From: Misgurnus anguillicaudatus
Lineage: Eukaryota > Chordata > Actinopteri > Cypriniformes > Cobitidae
Direction of reading: 5' to 3'
NCBI RefSeq assembly: GCF_027580225.2
Contig: NC_073358.2
Coordinates: 25,074,501-25,138,500 of the forward strand
DNA: 64,000 nucleotides
Positions 48,993 to 59,527 of this stretch are shown one piece after another; the first letter of the stretch is position 1; every line of letters begins with the position of its first letter. Both the position numbers and the translations under genes were made by a program. Below the pieces are notes generated by a model that did not search any database, was not told the DNA's origin, and was given only the letters and a program-made list of their open reading frames with translations.

Positions 48993-50000
48993 AACTTTAA
49001 CTTTATTCCTTGAGGCCAGGTTAAATGAGCTCATAAAAGCACAGATCTGTATAGTGTACTCCCTTTTGTACAAGCCCAACTGGACCTGGGCTTTATTTGC
49101 ATAAGTGTAATGATGGAGCAGGATGATGCTATGAGACGAGGGAATGCCGAACTGCTAGCGGATAGCTGCTGTGATACGTAGCTGCTTAATGGCATCCTGA
49201 CAAACAGCTGGCAGTCTGTGGGCAAATATTTATTTAGTATGCAAACCTGACATCACCTGGGCTTATCGCTACATAAACACCTTGTGTAAACAGGCAGATG
49301 ATGGCTTGTTCAGCTGTGCGGAGTCAGAGAATGAATTTCACAGAAATGCAATGAAGCACATTTTCATTCTGATCATTACTGTGAAGCTCTGGCTGTAGTC
49401 ATTTAAGTGCATGCTCCCCCCTCCCGTATTTTCGGCTTGCTTACTTGAAGAGGTCACTGAAAGGTCATGCCATTATACTACAGTACCGTTTTACAATTGA
49501 CTTTACGTTAGATGTTAAATTTACATTTGCAGATATTTTAAATGCGATCAACTTACAGTAATAAATGTCTAAATGACATGTTCCATGTGCTTACTGTAGT
49601 AATAACAGTAAATTATGCATTATTATTAAATTAAGAAAAATATCACTTTCTACTTAATTGTATAGTTACTCTGTAACAATGATACCTTATAATAAAATAT
49701 AAGACTGACATCTTCATAATCTCATAAAAAATAGATTTTTATGCTTGTTTTGACCACTGTCATTAAGTGTCATTTTTTTAATTATGTAATTTTTAATGTA
49801 AAGATGACATTGTTTGAGATGTCTTTGTCATACAAACTTAACCAAGACAACATAACTGACCACTTTTTACCAGTGATACAAATTGAATTTGTCAATAAAA
49901 TGTCATCAAGGTTTTATAACAGTGTCATAAATATTCTTCAGTTCATAATGTTTTTTTTTTAAGTTTCCTCCAGGTGTTAGAGAAATAAAATCAATCATCC

Positions 50001-50033
<33 letters not shown>
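50001..50033. repeat. (AAT)n microsatellite
   Basis: About eleven AAT units. Confidence 0.93.
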
Positions 50034-50280
50034 TTAAATTGATAAAATTATATTGCATTTGGAGAACAATTAACCTAAAATTAAATGAAAACAGTACAAT
50101 AATGGGTTAAGCCATGAAGTGTTGGGTCCATATTGCTGCAAAAAAAAAGTTAATTACATTAATCAGTTAAATGAATTAAATGTTTTGTTAGTTTTTTATT
50201 CTATGTCTGAAAATTGCAGAACCCTTTGTGTGATGAAAACAAGTTCTGTTATAGTTGTCATTTTTTATGTTTTGTGCAAA

Positions 50281-51326
50281 TAGACCTTTTGCGAGTCGAC
50301 GTCACAGTTACGTCACGCACGCAATGTGGTGGCAGAAAAACAGTGGAAATGAATGAGACACGAGTGAAACGAACAATATAACTCACTAGAAAATGTTTTG
50401 TTGTGCTGTTGAGTGTCAGAATAGAAATGCCAAAATAGATGACCTTCATTTTTATAGTATATCGTCGTCGAAGACACCATTTGAAGATAAACGTAGCTGT
50501 TTATGATTGCAATAAGCCCTCAACCGGACAGACTGGAGTGATTAAATCATCTGAAAATCTTTTAATAATTTGAATAGAAAATAGTTAGATAAGATATTCG
50601 GTGTTCTGTCGAAGTCTGTTCCCTCTATGTGTCTCTTATAGCGTTTTCATCATGTTACGTTTATAATTTATTTAGTAATATTAAAGATTTGAATGAGTTC
50701 ATAATATCAATAATATTACCATTCATTAAAGTTTTCATATTTTTTCGTTTTCTATTACTTCTTTTTACCTTACATCTTTTTCCTGTTTGTTCTAAATTAT
50801 GATGTTTACTAATAAATATATAAACATAGCACACACACACGATGTAAAGTGTTAATAATATATAAACAGGCCTGTACAAATTAATTTGTATGTAAACATA
50901 ATAGTTTTAGAACAAACACGTAGGCTAAAAATATAAGAAATTGAAAACAGGAAATGATGAAATATTTAATAAATGATATTATACAGAATACATGATAGTA
51001 TTGCTCTTATAAGTACTTCAGCGATTCATACTGTAAAAATAATTGATTTACCAATAAAGAACAATACATATACATTACATACATGCACACATATCAGTAG
51101 CCAAGCCATTTAAAAAATAAACGTAACTTGGTGAAAATGTTATAAGAAACATTAAACTTAAGAGAAATATAGGGGAAACAGACTTCTACAGAACACCGGA
51201 TCCATAAAAATCACAGTTTAACGCTAAAACACTTCACAACCCTATTGCGGAGCTGTCACTTTCTGCCACCAGTTAGGCTCCGCCCACAAAAAAGTAATCT
51301 CTGTTTGCAAACACACAAAAGGTCTA
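50281..51326 (+). mobile_element. TIR element (TAGACCTTTTG) carrying a THAP relic
   Basis: TAGACCTTTTG at the left and CAAAAGGTCTA at the right are perfect 11-bp inverted ends. Soon after the left end there is a CpG-rich stretch (GAGTCGACGTCACAG) and the start of a THAP-like reading frame (50393). The body of any transposase is absent. THAP-containing transposons include the P and Kolobok groups; which applies is not settled. Confidence 0.7.
50393..50559 (+). pseudogene. THAP zinc-finger domain relic
   Basis: The first frame reads MFCCAVECQNRNAKIDDLHF and onwards, the expected opening of a THAP (C2CH) DNA-binding domain: Met, a Cys pair spaced C-x4-C, then a hydrophobic/aromatic segment. It hits a stop at 50504. 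The same frame continues past two stops with ALNRTDWSD, where intact THAP domains carry an invariant Trp, and then stops again. The later Cys and His ligands were not found. It is a dead domain from the surrounding transposon; a host THAP gene is unlikely given the short TIR-bounded context. Confidence 0.65.
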
Positions 51327-51373
51327 CATAAAGTTAAATATAATATTTTGATGTGTCTGTTGCATTTTGTAAA

Positions 51374-51519
51374 GGCTGTTATAAAATTATTTGACATAGT
51401 ATTAACACTTAATGACATTTTAATAACAAGTTCAATTTGTACCACTGTTGAGGTCAAGAAAAATATTCATGATGCTGTTATAAAACTATTTGACAGAGTA
51501 TTAACACTTAATGACATTT
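51374..51519. repeat. 47-bp direct duplication, 99-bp period
   Basis: GCTGTTATAAAATTATTTGA with TATTAACACTTAATGACATT (51374-51420) recurs at 51473-51519 with only three differences in 47. The intervening sequence is related to the left arm of the host element. Confidence 0.9.
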
Positions 51520-51889
51520 AAATGCCAGTTTAATGTAATGTTAACCCATAAAGCTAGGTAGTTTCTTAAGTTTGATAATTATTCTGTTATGTCATGTTTA
51601 TGACAGATTTATGACAAGTATTGGTTTATGTCAAGTTGTCATAAGAAAGACATCTCAACCAACGTCATCTGTGCATTAAAAATGCCATAATTAAACGAAT
51701 GACACCCAATGACAGTTGCCATAAATGTGCATAAAATCTCCCCCATGTCCATGGCATGTGTCATGTCATGATTATGAAGGTGTCATGTCAGTCCTATGAA
51801 CAACCCTTCAAGTAAAGTTTTACCATAAAGGGTAACTGAAGACTTTGTCTGTCAAATATTTGTCAATCCATCCAATGTCATTTTATTTC

Positions 51890-52210
51890 AAAAGTTACAT
51901 TCAGTGTAATGATTGGTTGAAGTAACAATCCCACAATATATAAGGTGTCTTAAACTATGATGTAGATAAGATTAAAACATTTATAATGTTGTACTTAATG
52001 TGTAAACATGTTGTTCGGTTTAAGTTTAGAAGTGGGGTTTAAAGTAACAGGTGGGTTTACTGTAGGTAAGGGGTTTAGGGCTGGGATGGGGTTAAGAATG
52101 TAACCTCATGCAAATACTTTCAATGTAATTACAATGTAATAATATGTATGTACACAATATTTAGATTATATATATACTTACTTTTGTAAGTGCATCATAG
52201 TTAAAGAAAC
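51890..52210. repeat. Probable decayed dispersed element
   Basis: A core of GGGTTTAGGGCTGGGATGGG and GGTTTAAGTTTAGAAGTGGG is flanked by AT-rich arms (AATACTTTCAATGTAATTAC). The organisation resembles fish MITEs with GGGTTAGGG-type cores, but inverted ends were not matched. Confidence 0.4.
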
Positions 52211-55030
52211 CTGATTTAGAGTGTGACTGAAGCAACTCTAAAGGCAGGATATTTTTATATATATACAGGTGACATAAAAATGTCTCTTATATATCCCCGA
52301 CGAATTCTTAAATGCGCATCTCACTCGACACCCAGCACAGATGCTGCGTTTCAGTCAAATGGCCTACAAAGCAACCAACACTCTAATCCTATGTGTAGCC
52401 AGCATTAAAAATTGGATTGGGTTGGGATGAGATTAGATTAGGGCTGCTGGATTTAAAATTTTAGAAAGTAAAAGCTCCATTTATGCTGGAACATAATCTC
52501 CTTTCTCTGTGTTGGGAGCACCAAGCTGCTCAACAGATGCCCGTAGAGATATTTGTCTTCTGAAGGTTCCACTTCTTTCTAATGACATTTTATTAATATT
52601 ATTGCATTTCTTTTCTATTCGTATTCATCTTATTTTTTTTCATCTACAGATGGTTTCATCTTTGCAGAAGCTTCGTTTAACCCAAATAGGCCAACCTGAT
52701 GTCACCTGCAGTACGTATCTTCCATCAATTGTTTCAGTTCTTCCAGCTTTTACACTGATTCGTTGTTTCTTCAAAGCTAGAAATCGGATTCGTGTCCTCG
52801 ACTGTTACATCACCTTTATAACCAAATAATTCAGAGTGCTTTTAGAAAATTACCTCTCCCCGGGAGCTAATCCGTACTGTGAAGCGCCTCCACTCCGAAA
52901 TATACAATACAATGCACAAACCGGGAAGCAATCATATCAAGAGATTGGAATTCATTTTTTTTTATCTTATTCAACAACCGTTTTATCAATTAAAATAGGT
53001 TTTATATTAAAAATCCAAAAAATAAACTCATCATAATGAATATCAGTTTTTAGATAACAGGGAGTATTTTGTTTTTCAAGGCCTGATCTGAAGCGTTTTA
53101 AGAAAGCTCTTCTCTGAAATACATTATAAATTCCCTCCAGCTGTAAAACCCTGTTAAAGTGCCCTGCTGGTAATGCTGTCCTGGCAGATCGCCCAGTATT
53201 GCCTGCCACCAGGTCTTACAGAGCCATGCTGGACTCACTCAGAGAGCTCTTGGGTTACATCTTAATCCCTCGTATCCAATCTAGACAACATCTGCAACTT
53301 TGGACTAATATGCCAATGGCACTCAATGACAGCTTAAACATACTGTCTACACTGACACCAGCATATAAGACAGACAGCTTACATTTTCATCGTACGAAAA
53401 AACCCAAATGGTCATTCAGTGATGCTATTTGAATCCAAGTCCATCAGAAAAATATTGCCGTTTGCTGTTTTTGTCTATTTTAATTGTTAATCCTTGCATT
53501 GCTACACGTCCTTAAAATGTTAAAGGTATATCTATTTCAAAGCCCTTTTCTCTTCATCCATTCATGTTTAGCGCTGAGCATCACCTCCTGCCAGCGCTTC
53601 ACTAATCTATATCTGCTTGCTACGGCACACTTTTTTAGTCTCTGACACGAGGGGTCTGCTGCCTGTGAGGGCCAGCAGGACCAGCTGTCTGAGAGGAACT
53701 GGAGCCCATAGGATCCACCTTCAACCATATGGCACTTATCCACATCTCAGCACTAGGGTCATGGGCACAGCGAGGGATCTGTTTTCAGGCGGCAACCCAG
53801 TCGAAAGCCCTGCAGGCTAACACCACTAATCTGTGCTAGAAGCCCCAATGTTCTTCTGGATTAAGAGCACATGAGGGTGTGGAGGGGGGCTCATAAGAGC
53901 CTCTGGCACAATCTGACCTTTATCTCATTGACGTTTAAAAATCTATATGTATCAGTATGGCGATTTGAAGAAATAAAACATAAAAAGCAGCATGCAGATT
54001 GAAACAGATGCCTCACTGTATGTTTGCCTGCTATTGATGAACAGATCCCATATCTGCTAGTCAAAGAAAGAGAATGAGGGATTACCAGGTGCGTAGCAGT
54101 TACACACCAGTGGCAGAAGGGGTAGTGGAATCTTATCATGATCCTGGTCCACCTGACGTAAGTAAACTGACGTAAAAGTCTGCGTGGCGAACATCGTCTC
54201 CTCTGGGCTTTGTTGTTATTCACCCAGATTCTTCAAGCTCTCAACACGTGTCTCTCAGACGGTCTACTTTACAAAGGAAGACGCGGGTGTGTTGAGTCGA
54301 GGCGTGTCTAGTGAAAGATTAGCTGAGAAATTCTTGGCTACTGTAATCGAGATCAGTTATCTGCTGGTATTAAACTTTTTTTTTTCATTCCATGAAAGCA
54401 CCATGTAAGCTGTTATATTTGCCTTACTTATATTTGCCTTATATTGTCAAGACCAGGAAACAGGAGACATTAGCCTACTGATTGATTCATTGATCGATGT
54501 AATACGTAGATCAAAGCAACAGCCGCCATCACTATTCCCACATGGCTTGTGGGGCTCTTACATCACCGGCCCAAACAAGCATCAGCCCATCGGCCAAATG
54601 AATGATCGTGTACCGTCCTGTACCGCACCCTGAGCTTGGAATCATGGGTGTGAGAAGACAAATCCTCCCTCAGGCAACAGGTAGCGGGACGCCTGCCATA
54701 TCTTTGAAGCTGATATTACCCAAAGATTACCCTCAACAAAGAACATTAAAATGGTGTTATATAGCAATGCTGTTCTTGGTGCTTGTATTTTGACAGGGCC
54801 CTTTCACCTGGGATTTATTACAGTTGCTCAGTTGTTCTATAGGGATAATAGATGATCCACTGCGCAACTGTGTGTGTATATATTACACCTGTAAAACTAT
54901 ACAAAACGGAACATATTGCTGATCACTTCAAGGGCAAACAAAGAGGAAACATCAAACCAAATATGGGTTAGTGGAGGGATAATATTACTGATGTAAGGCA
55001 GGTACAGCTGTAGTGCTTTTTCCATAAGCA
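52211..55030. other. TE-poor sequence with possible regulatory islands
   Basis: No transposon ends were recognised over 2.8 kb. Patches 53560-53830 and 54440-54790 are GC-balanced, the latter with GATTGATTCATTGATCGATG and CACCGGCCCAAACAAGC. Open frames of 60-110 codons overlap on both strands and show no domain. Confidence 0.3.
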
Positions 55031-55031
55031 C

Positions 55032-55728
55032 CTGTGCCCGGTTGCATGAAAGTCCTTAAGCTAAGAAATCCCTTAAATATAAGGTTAAGGGTGCCCTTAA
55101 TAAAAAATGGGTTGCAAGAAAAACCCTTAAGTGAACCTTAAGGCTGTCAATAAGTATTTACCCTTAAATGCTAAAGTATTACCTTAAGTTCTGCTATGCG
55201 TTGCAACAAAGTCCTTAAGTCACATTTTCCCTTAAAAACTTAAGGGACTATAACAGGTCTCTTAACGTCCCAGCGATGGCTGATTTTATGGTTATTTAAG
55301 AAAATGAAGTACCAACGCGCATTTCTAACGATCGAAATAATCCCTAGAGAAAAGGATGCGCATTTATTAGGAGAATCGCGGTTTGATCGTCCGTCAATCT
55401 AAAGTGTTTCCAGTTTGAATTACTTTGAGGTTTTATACACGCGGCACTTTACAGCCTGTTATTTGCGATGTTTCATTGTACACAAATCCGCCGTCTGTTG
55501 AGCTGCGTGCGTTGATTTGTTACCGCTGTGAGATTTTGTAACTACGGCAACCGCGTCTCCGCTGCCGTGTTTTGGCAGAGACTACCGTAAAATACTTAGT
55601 ATAAACACTTAGGTAAGGGTGACAGTTAAGACCTTTGTTGCAACGCTCTTAAATAAATCCCTTACTTCAGGGATTTTTTCTCCCTTAGGGAAACCCTCAC
55701 TTAAGGAGTTTCATGCAACCGGGCACAG
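55032..55728 (+). mobile_element. PIF/Harbinger-like element
   Basis: CTGTGCCCGGTTGCATGAAA and TTTCATGCAACCGGGCACAG are perfect 20-bp inverted ends. Inside each end, CCTTAAG/CTTAAGGG words are repeated at least ten times in both orientations, like subterminal transposase-binding sites. A relic protein start sits at 55276. The target duplication was not resolved. Assignment rests on the protein relic and TIR style, not on a 3-bp TWA duplication. Confidence 0.75.
55276..55400 (+). pseudogene. Harbinger-type transposase N-terminal relic
   Basis: The frame reads MADFMVI, a stop, then ENEVPTRISNDRNNP, a stop, and shifts frame near a possible RFDR-like segment. This resembles the N-terminus of Harbinger transposases of fish, in which an RxR...NP...RF pattern precedes the catalytic domain. 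Nothing catalytic survives, so the element could not make a transposase. The recognition is tentative because the match is short and broken. Confidence 0.4.
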
Positions 55729-55799
55729 ACTTTTATTAAGTTTTTCTTGGATTTTTTTCTTAATCTTTATTTTGGATTGTGGCAATGCATGGTAGATAT

Positions 55800-55960
55800 T
55801 AATTGTACATTTATTCATTAGGGTGATACTTGCAGTGTATAGCAATGTATACATTTTTATCAGCATAATTATGTGTTCCTTGGGTTTTTTCACCCATGAC
55901 CTTTGGAACAGGTAACTCAATGCTCTACCATGCATTTGGCAAACGACTTACAGTACATTT
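55800..55960 (-). repeat. tRNA-derived SINE fragment
   Basis: CACCCATGACCTTTGGAACA then ACTCAATGCTCTACCATG read inversely as TGGTAGAGCATTGAGTT (A box region) and GGTCATGGGTG (B box region). They are followed by the shared tail word GCATTTGGCAAACGACTTAC. Confidence 0.55.
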
Positions 55961-55991
55961 TAAGAATACAGTTTAGTAGCATATACAAACC

Positions 55992-57154
55992 TTAAAGGAA
56001 AGGGTAAGGCACTTTGGCCTCGGATGCAGTAATATTGCCGGAAGTTTGAGCGAGAGGTGGTGTAGTCAGGAGTGATGATGTTACTGCCCGCCGAGGTCGA
56101 AGTGCTGCAAACTAAGTTCTCTTCCGCCATACAATATAGTTCTCATTTTGTATCCGCTTAAAAAATCACCACGTTTTATTTCGTGCCACCATACACTGTT
56201 AGACTTTTTATTGTATATATATGGTAACTCACTGTTACTGTAACTGCCCCATTACAGTACCATAACTGTACATGTTTTTTACAGTATGATGCCTTTACCG
56301 CAGTTCCATTTTACAGTATAATACCCTTACTGTAACCTAGTTTTAAAAAATGTATTGCCTTGAAACCCAGGTCACCCATGTCATAGATCCATAACACTTC
56401 CACAGTGCTACAGTTACTTGATAAAAGTTACTCGCTACACTCCCCAAGTAGCCTCTTCTGTCACTTTCCCGACACTCTGAGGAGCGAAATCTTGGCGTCA
56501 CTAGTGTTTTAAAGTCTTGAGGTCAAACCTGACAGTCAAGCATTTATCCATAATCCCTTTCTTGTTTTACAATTCTCAATCAATTATTTACACTGCCGAA
56601 AAACAATTCACATTTTGAAATTTGCTTCACTGCTGAAAGCATAACAAATAAAATGTATTTCATTTCATAGATATATTTTATTTTTCCACTTTATATGCTT
56701 TTATAACACTGTTTTGCTATCACTACTGCTGTTGTTTTACAGCAGTCTACCGCAAATTCAAAACATACAGTAAATGACTGTAAATTAAATGTTAATACCA
56801 ATGCAATGCATATTACATTAATGAGCTGGAAAATAAAATTATGGTATTTACTGGGCATTTTGTGGTAAGTAACTGTAGAAATTACAGTTAAGTCTAACAG
56901 TGTACTTACTTGTGTAACTAACTACTCATGTAACAGTGTTTAAATAGAGAAAACATGGAAGTGTTTGGTGGCTTTTAAATTCGTCCCCGTTTGGATCCTA
57001 AGGAATGAATGGGGCTAGGCTAAATGCTAACACATTCACGACACGCTGGATAAAGATTAAGGGCATGCATTGAAAAAAGATAGGTATGTATTAATTCATC
57101 TAAGTTGAGGTAAGAACACAGTAAATATTGAAAAATGGTGGTGTTTTCCTTTAA
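55992..57154 (-). mobile_element. TTAAAGGAAAACACC-type element, interrupted
   Basis: The left end TTAAAGGAAAGGGTAAGGC runs into GGCCTCGGATGCAGTAATAT and GCCCGCCGAGGTCGAAGTGC. The right side carries GATCCTAAGGAATGAATGGG and GAACACAGTAAATATTG and closes with GGTGGTGTTTTCCTTTAA. This is the inverse of a familiar cyprinid element. It is split at TGCCACCATA/TACTTACTTG by the element at 56192-56904. Confidence 0.75.
56192..56904. mobile_element. TACACTGTTAGACTT element nested at a TA site
   Basis: TACACTGTTAGACTT and AAGTCTAACAGTGTA are perfect 15-bp inverted ends. Many ACAGTA/TACTGTAA words recur throughout. Removing the insert and one TA rejoins CCACCATACTTACT in the host element, as expected for TA target duplication. 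Confidence 0.88.
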
Positions 57155-57161
57155 ATATATA

Positions 57162-57167
57162 GTCTCT

Positions 57168-57262
<95 letters not shown>
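57162..57262. repeat. (TC)n microsatellite with interruptions
   Basis: About 100 bp of CT/TC dinucleotides broken by TTTCTG and CCCTG. The Ser/Leu-rich open frame across it is artefactual. Confidence 0.95.
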
Positions 57263-58335
57263 GTATTTATATCAAATTGATACTGTAGGTATCATACGAT
57301 CTAAAAAAGTATTTATCCAAAAGAAGAAAATAAACTTTACGTTTGTTTACTTTCACCAAACCACACAAAACGCAACACAATGCATCTATATGTAAACCAC
57401 CTCTCCTTTCCTCTTGACCTTCCTCCAACCGAAAAGCATCTTATTCTTCACTCCGAAAGGGAATATGGCTGAATTTTAACTTCAGGTACTGGAGAGGTAG
57501 TGGATCTCTAGTGCCCCCCTTTGGTTGCTTTGGTTACTGCATCTTGAGGCCTCATCCAAAGCCACATCAGAGTCTACTAATGAACATACAGACACCCTGA
57601 GAAGTCACTATTCAGTTCTCTCCATGCAACAGTTAATTTCTTTAATTATACAGTTTATTAGTTTTCTTGGTTCAGCACGCACCAACACATCCTCCATGTG
57701 TTGTTGATTCCGAGTGTCAAGAACGGCAAACTCCAATCAAAGAAAATTCAATTCCATTAAATAGCATCCACTGAAGCAATTTGAGTTGTTAATGAGAAAG
57801 CACAGATGGGGGGCCGCTATAAATGTTGCGTGTTTGCTTTTTTTTCTTTCTTTAATTGTATGAGAATGCATTTGCTTTACTTGGTGAGCTAATTATGGAT
57901 TAGACCTCGTCTCTTGCCTCACAGTGGGAAGAGCCTTAATTATAGACTTGAGCATTATTGGAAATGTGTCAACAAAGCCGTGTACTGCAACATGTACACA
58001 AACAGTTGTAGCAGGTTCTTTCCCATTCTGTTTTCTAATTAGTTATTAACGCTGCAAAGCACTGTTGTGTTTATTATTTTTGTGTGCTTTTTATTGGGGA
58101 AAAACAGATGATGGAGTTATTAACGTGTTTGGATTTATACTTATGATAGCAGGTTATTATCCCAAGCTTTCTAGCTTAACAGAGTAACTATGTACAGATA
58201 TTACACAATATATTTCTATTTAGGGTCTGAGATTTCAAAATTAGTGTAAGGCTTTCATTAGTCTACATTTGTATTACTTAACAGATAATTTAATGTATGG
58301 CACTTCCAGTGAACATCTGAAGGGAATTTCTAAAC
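57263..58335. other. TE-poor sequence
   Basis: No transposon ends were recognised. 57780-58010 is described separately as a candidate conserved element. Confidence 0.3.
57780..58010. promoter_or_regulatory. Candidate conserved non-coding element
   Basis: Repeat-free and rich in homeodomain-type cores: GTTGTTAATGAG, GAGCTAATTATGGATTAG and CCTTAATTATAG. The GC-balanced word GGGGGGCCGCTATAAATG lies between them. This is inference from composition and motif density. Confidence 0.35.
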
Positions 58336-58824
58336 TTAACTCATTCCCCGCCAGCATTTTTTGTGATTTTCACAAAAGTTTCACAAAATGCCTTCCAGGA
58401 AAATGTTCTTCTAAAAATATATAAACATACAAATATATCAAATGAAAGAACAGACCCTCTGCTTTCAAACAAACAAACAAAATGGGGAAAAATTTTTTCA
58501 TCCTATCTATATTTTTTCTCTGCTTATAAACTCTTAAATATGAGTATTTTTCTTTAAAAATATTTTTTTTTTGCAAAAAGCTGAAATAATTGAATTTTTG
58601 AGAAGGAATTGTGTTAGAGATCAGATTCAGAACTATAGTCAAAACATACCGAGTTTAAAATTAGTAAATAACATTTTGGCTTCAGTTTTTTATAAATTGG
58701 GTAAGTGGATCTAGTGGATAATCGCAGTATTGCAGATTAACATAAGAATTCACCTGGAACACTTTTATGCAAATGTTTTCTCTTAATTGACGAGATAACT
58801 CGTCAGTGGCGGGGAAAGAGTTAA
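58336..58824. mobile_element. TIR element (TTAACTCATTCCCCGCCA ends)
   Basis: TTAACTCATTCCCCGCCAGC and TGGCGGGGAAAGAGTTAA form inverted ends (one substitution and a small offset). The flanks TTCTAAAC and TTCTTAAC agree at seven of eight positions if the right boundary is set two bases further out, hinting at an 8-bp duplication. The open frames at 58363 plus and 58370 minus are chance. Confidence 0.82.
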
Positions 58825-58847
58825 TTTTCTTAACTATAAACTTTTCT

Positions 58848-58990
58848 CCATGTGCACTCTCAGAAATAAAGATACGAAATCTTTCACTAGGGCAGTACCC
58901 TTTCACAAAGTACACATTTGTATCTAAAGGGTGCATATTGGTAAGGTACATATTATTACCTCAGAGGTATTAGGTCCCTTTTAAAGCATA
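58848..58990. mobile_element. MITE fragment (CTCAGAAATAAAGATAC)
   Basis: CACTCTCAGAAATAAAGATA, CTAGGGCAGTACCCTTTC and AAGGTACATATTATTACCTC belong to a common fish family related to the copy at 21840-22078. The right end is lost. Confidence 0.6.
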
Positions 58991-59111
58991 CCATCCCAGC
59001 TTTTATGCATTTATTTCTTACAGTCTGCTATATTAACATGGCTAATTTTAAATGTTCTTATATCTTTTAAGCTAATATTAGAAGCTATCTATTAAATGCA
59101 AATTTCAGCTG

Positions 59112-59162
59112 TTGAAATCATTCATACCTTTTTCTTGAAAAAAGTATGAATGATTGAAATGA
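59112..59162. repeat. Strong hairpin-forming inverted repeat
   Basis: AATCATTCATAC and GTATGAATGATT are perfect 12-bp arms. T-rich and A-rich segments on either side of a short CTTG centre extend the stem, giving a likely cruciform or hairpin of about 20 bp per arm. Confidence 0.85.
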
Positions 59163-59234
59163 AAACAGGCATATGAATACGGAGCCCCTATGGGGACATG
59201 GAGCAAAAAATTAAAAAAGTTTAGTTTGCATGTG

Positions 59235-59275
59235 TGCACGTGAGCACATGAAAGTTTCACGTGAGCACATGAACT
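59235..59275. repeat. Short tandem duplication CACGTGAGCACATGAA
   Basis: CACGTGAGCACATGAA occurs twice within 40 bp, separated by AGTTT. Inverted TTTAGTTT and AACTAAAC words bracket it. It contains E-box cores (CACGTG). Confidence 0.85.
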
Positions 59276-59527
59276 AAACTTAAACATTTTTACTCCAATG
59301 TCACCTTAGGTGCTCAGTAATACGATCTCTTTCAGCTGCTAAAAAGTTTATGTTATCTGTTAGAAATGGAAATGAAAATGTTATTGTTAAATGACATTAA
59401 CAGCAGACCTCAATGACTTCAACTGCAACTTTTCTGCAAAATATCTGCAAAACACCCTATATGAATTTTATTTCTTATTTCTAAGCATAACGAAACATCA
59501 AGCAGATTATAGAAAAGTTTTACCAAA

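Larger units (their letters stand above)
49690..51826. mobile_element. Large inverted-repeat element, interrupted
   Basis: The left arm (about 49700-49960, with ATACAAATTGAATTTGTC, AAAATGTCATCAAGG and TTTTATAACAGTGTCAT) is mirrored by the right arm (51360-51560, with GCTGTTATAAAA, AATGACATTTTAATAAC and TTCAATTTGTACCAC). The right arm continues with CATGTCA/GTCATGT words to AAGTAAAGTTTTACC. The left terminus is lost. A second element occupies 50281-51326. Confidence 0.6.

Noticed and set aside
52509..52829. 106-codon plus-strand frame
   Set aside because: No domain recognised; hydrophobic and Phe/Leu-rich parts are expected from T-rich DNA.
57135..57395. Ser-Leu repeat protein
   Set aside because: Translation of the (TC)n tract.
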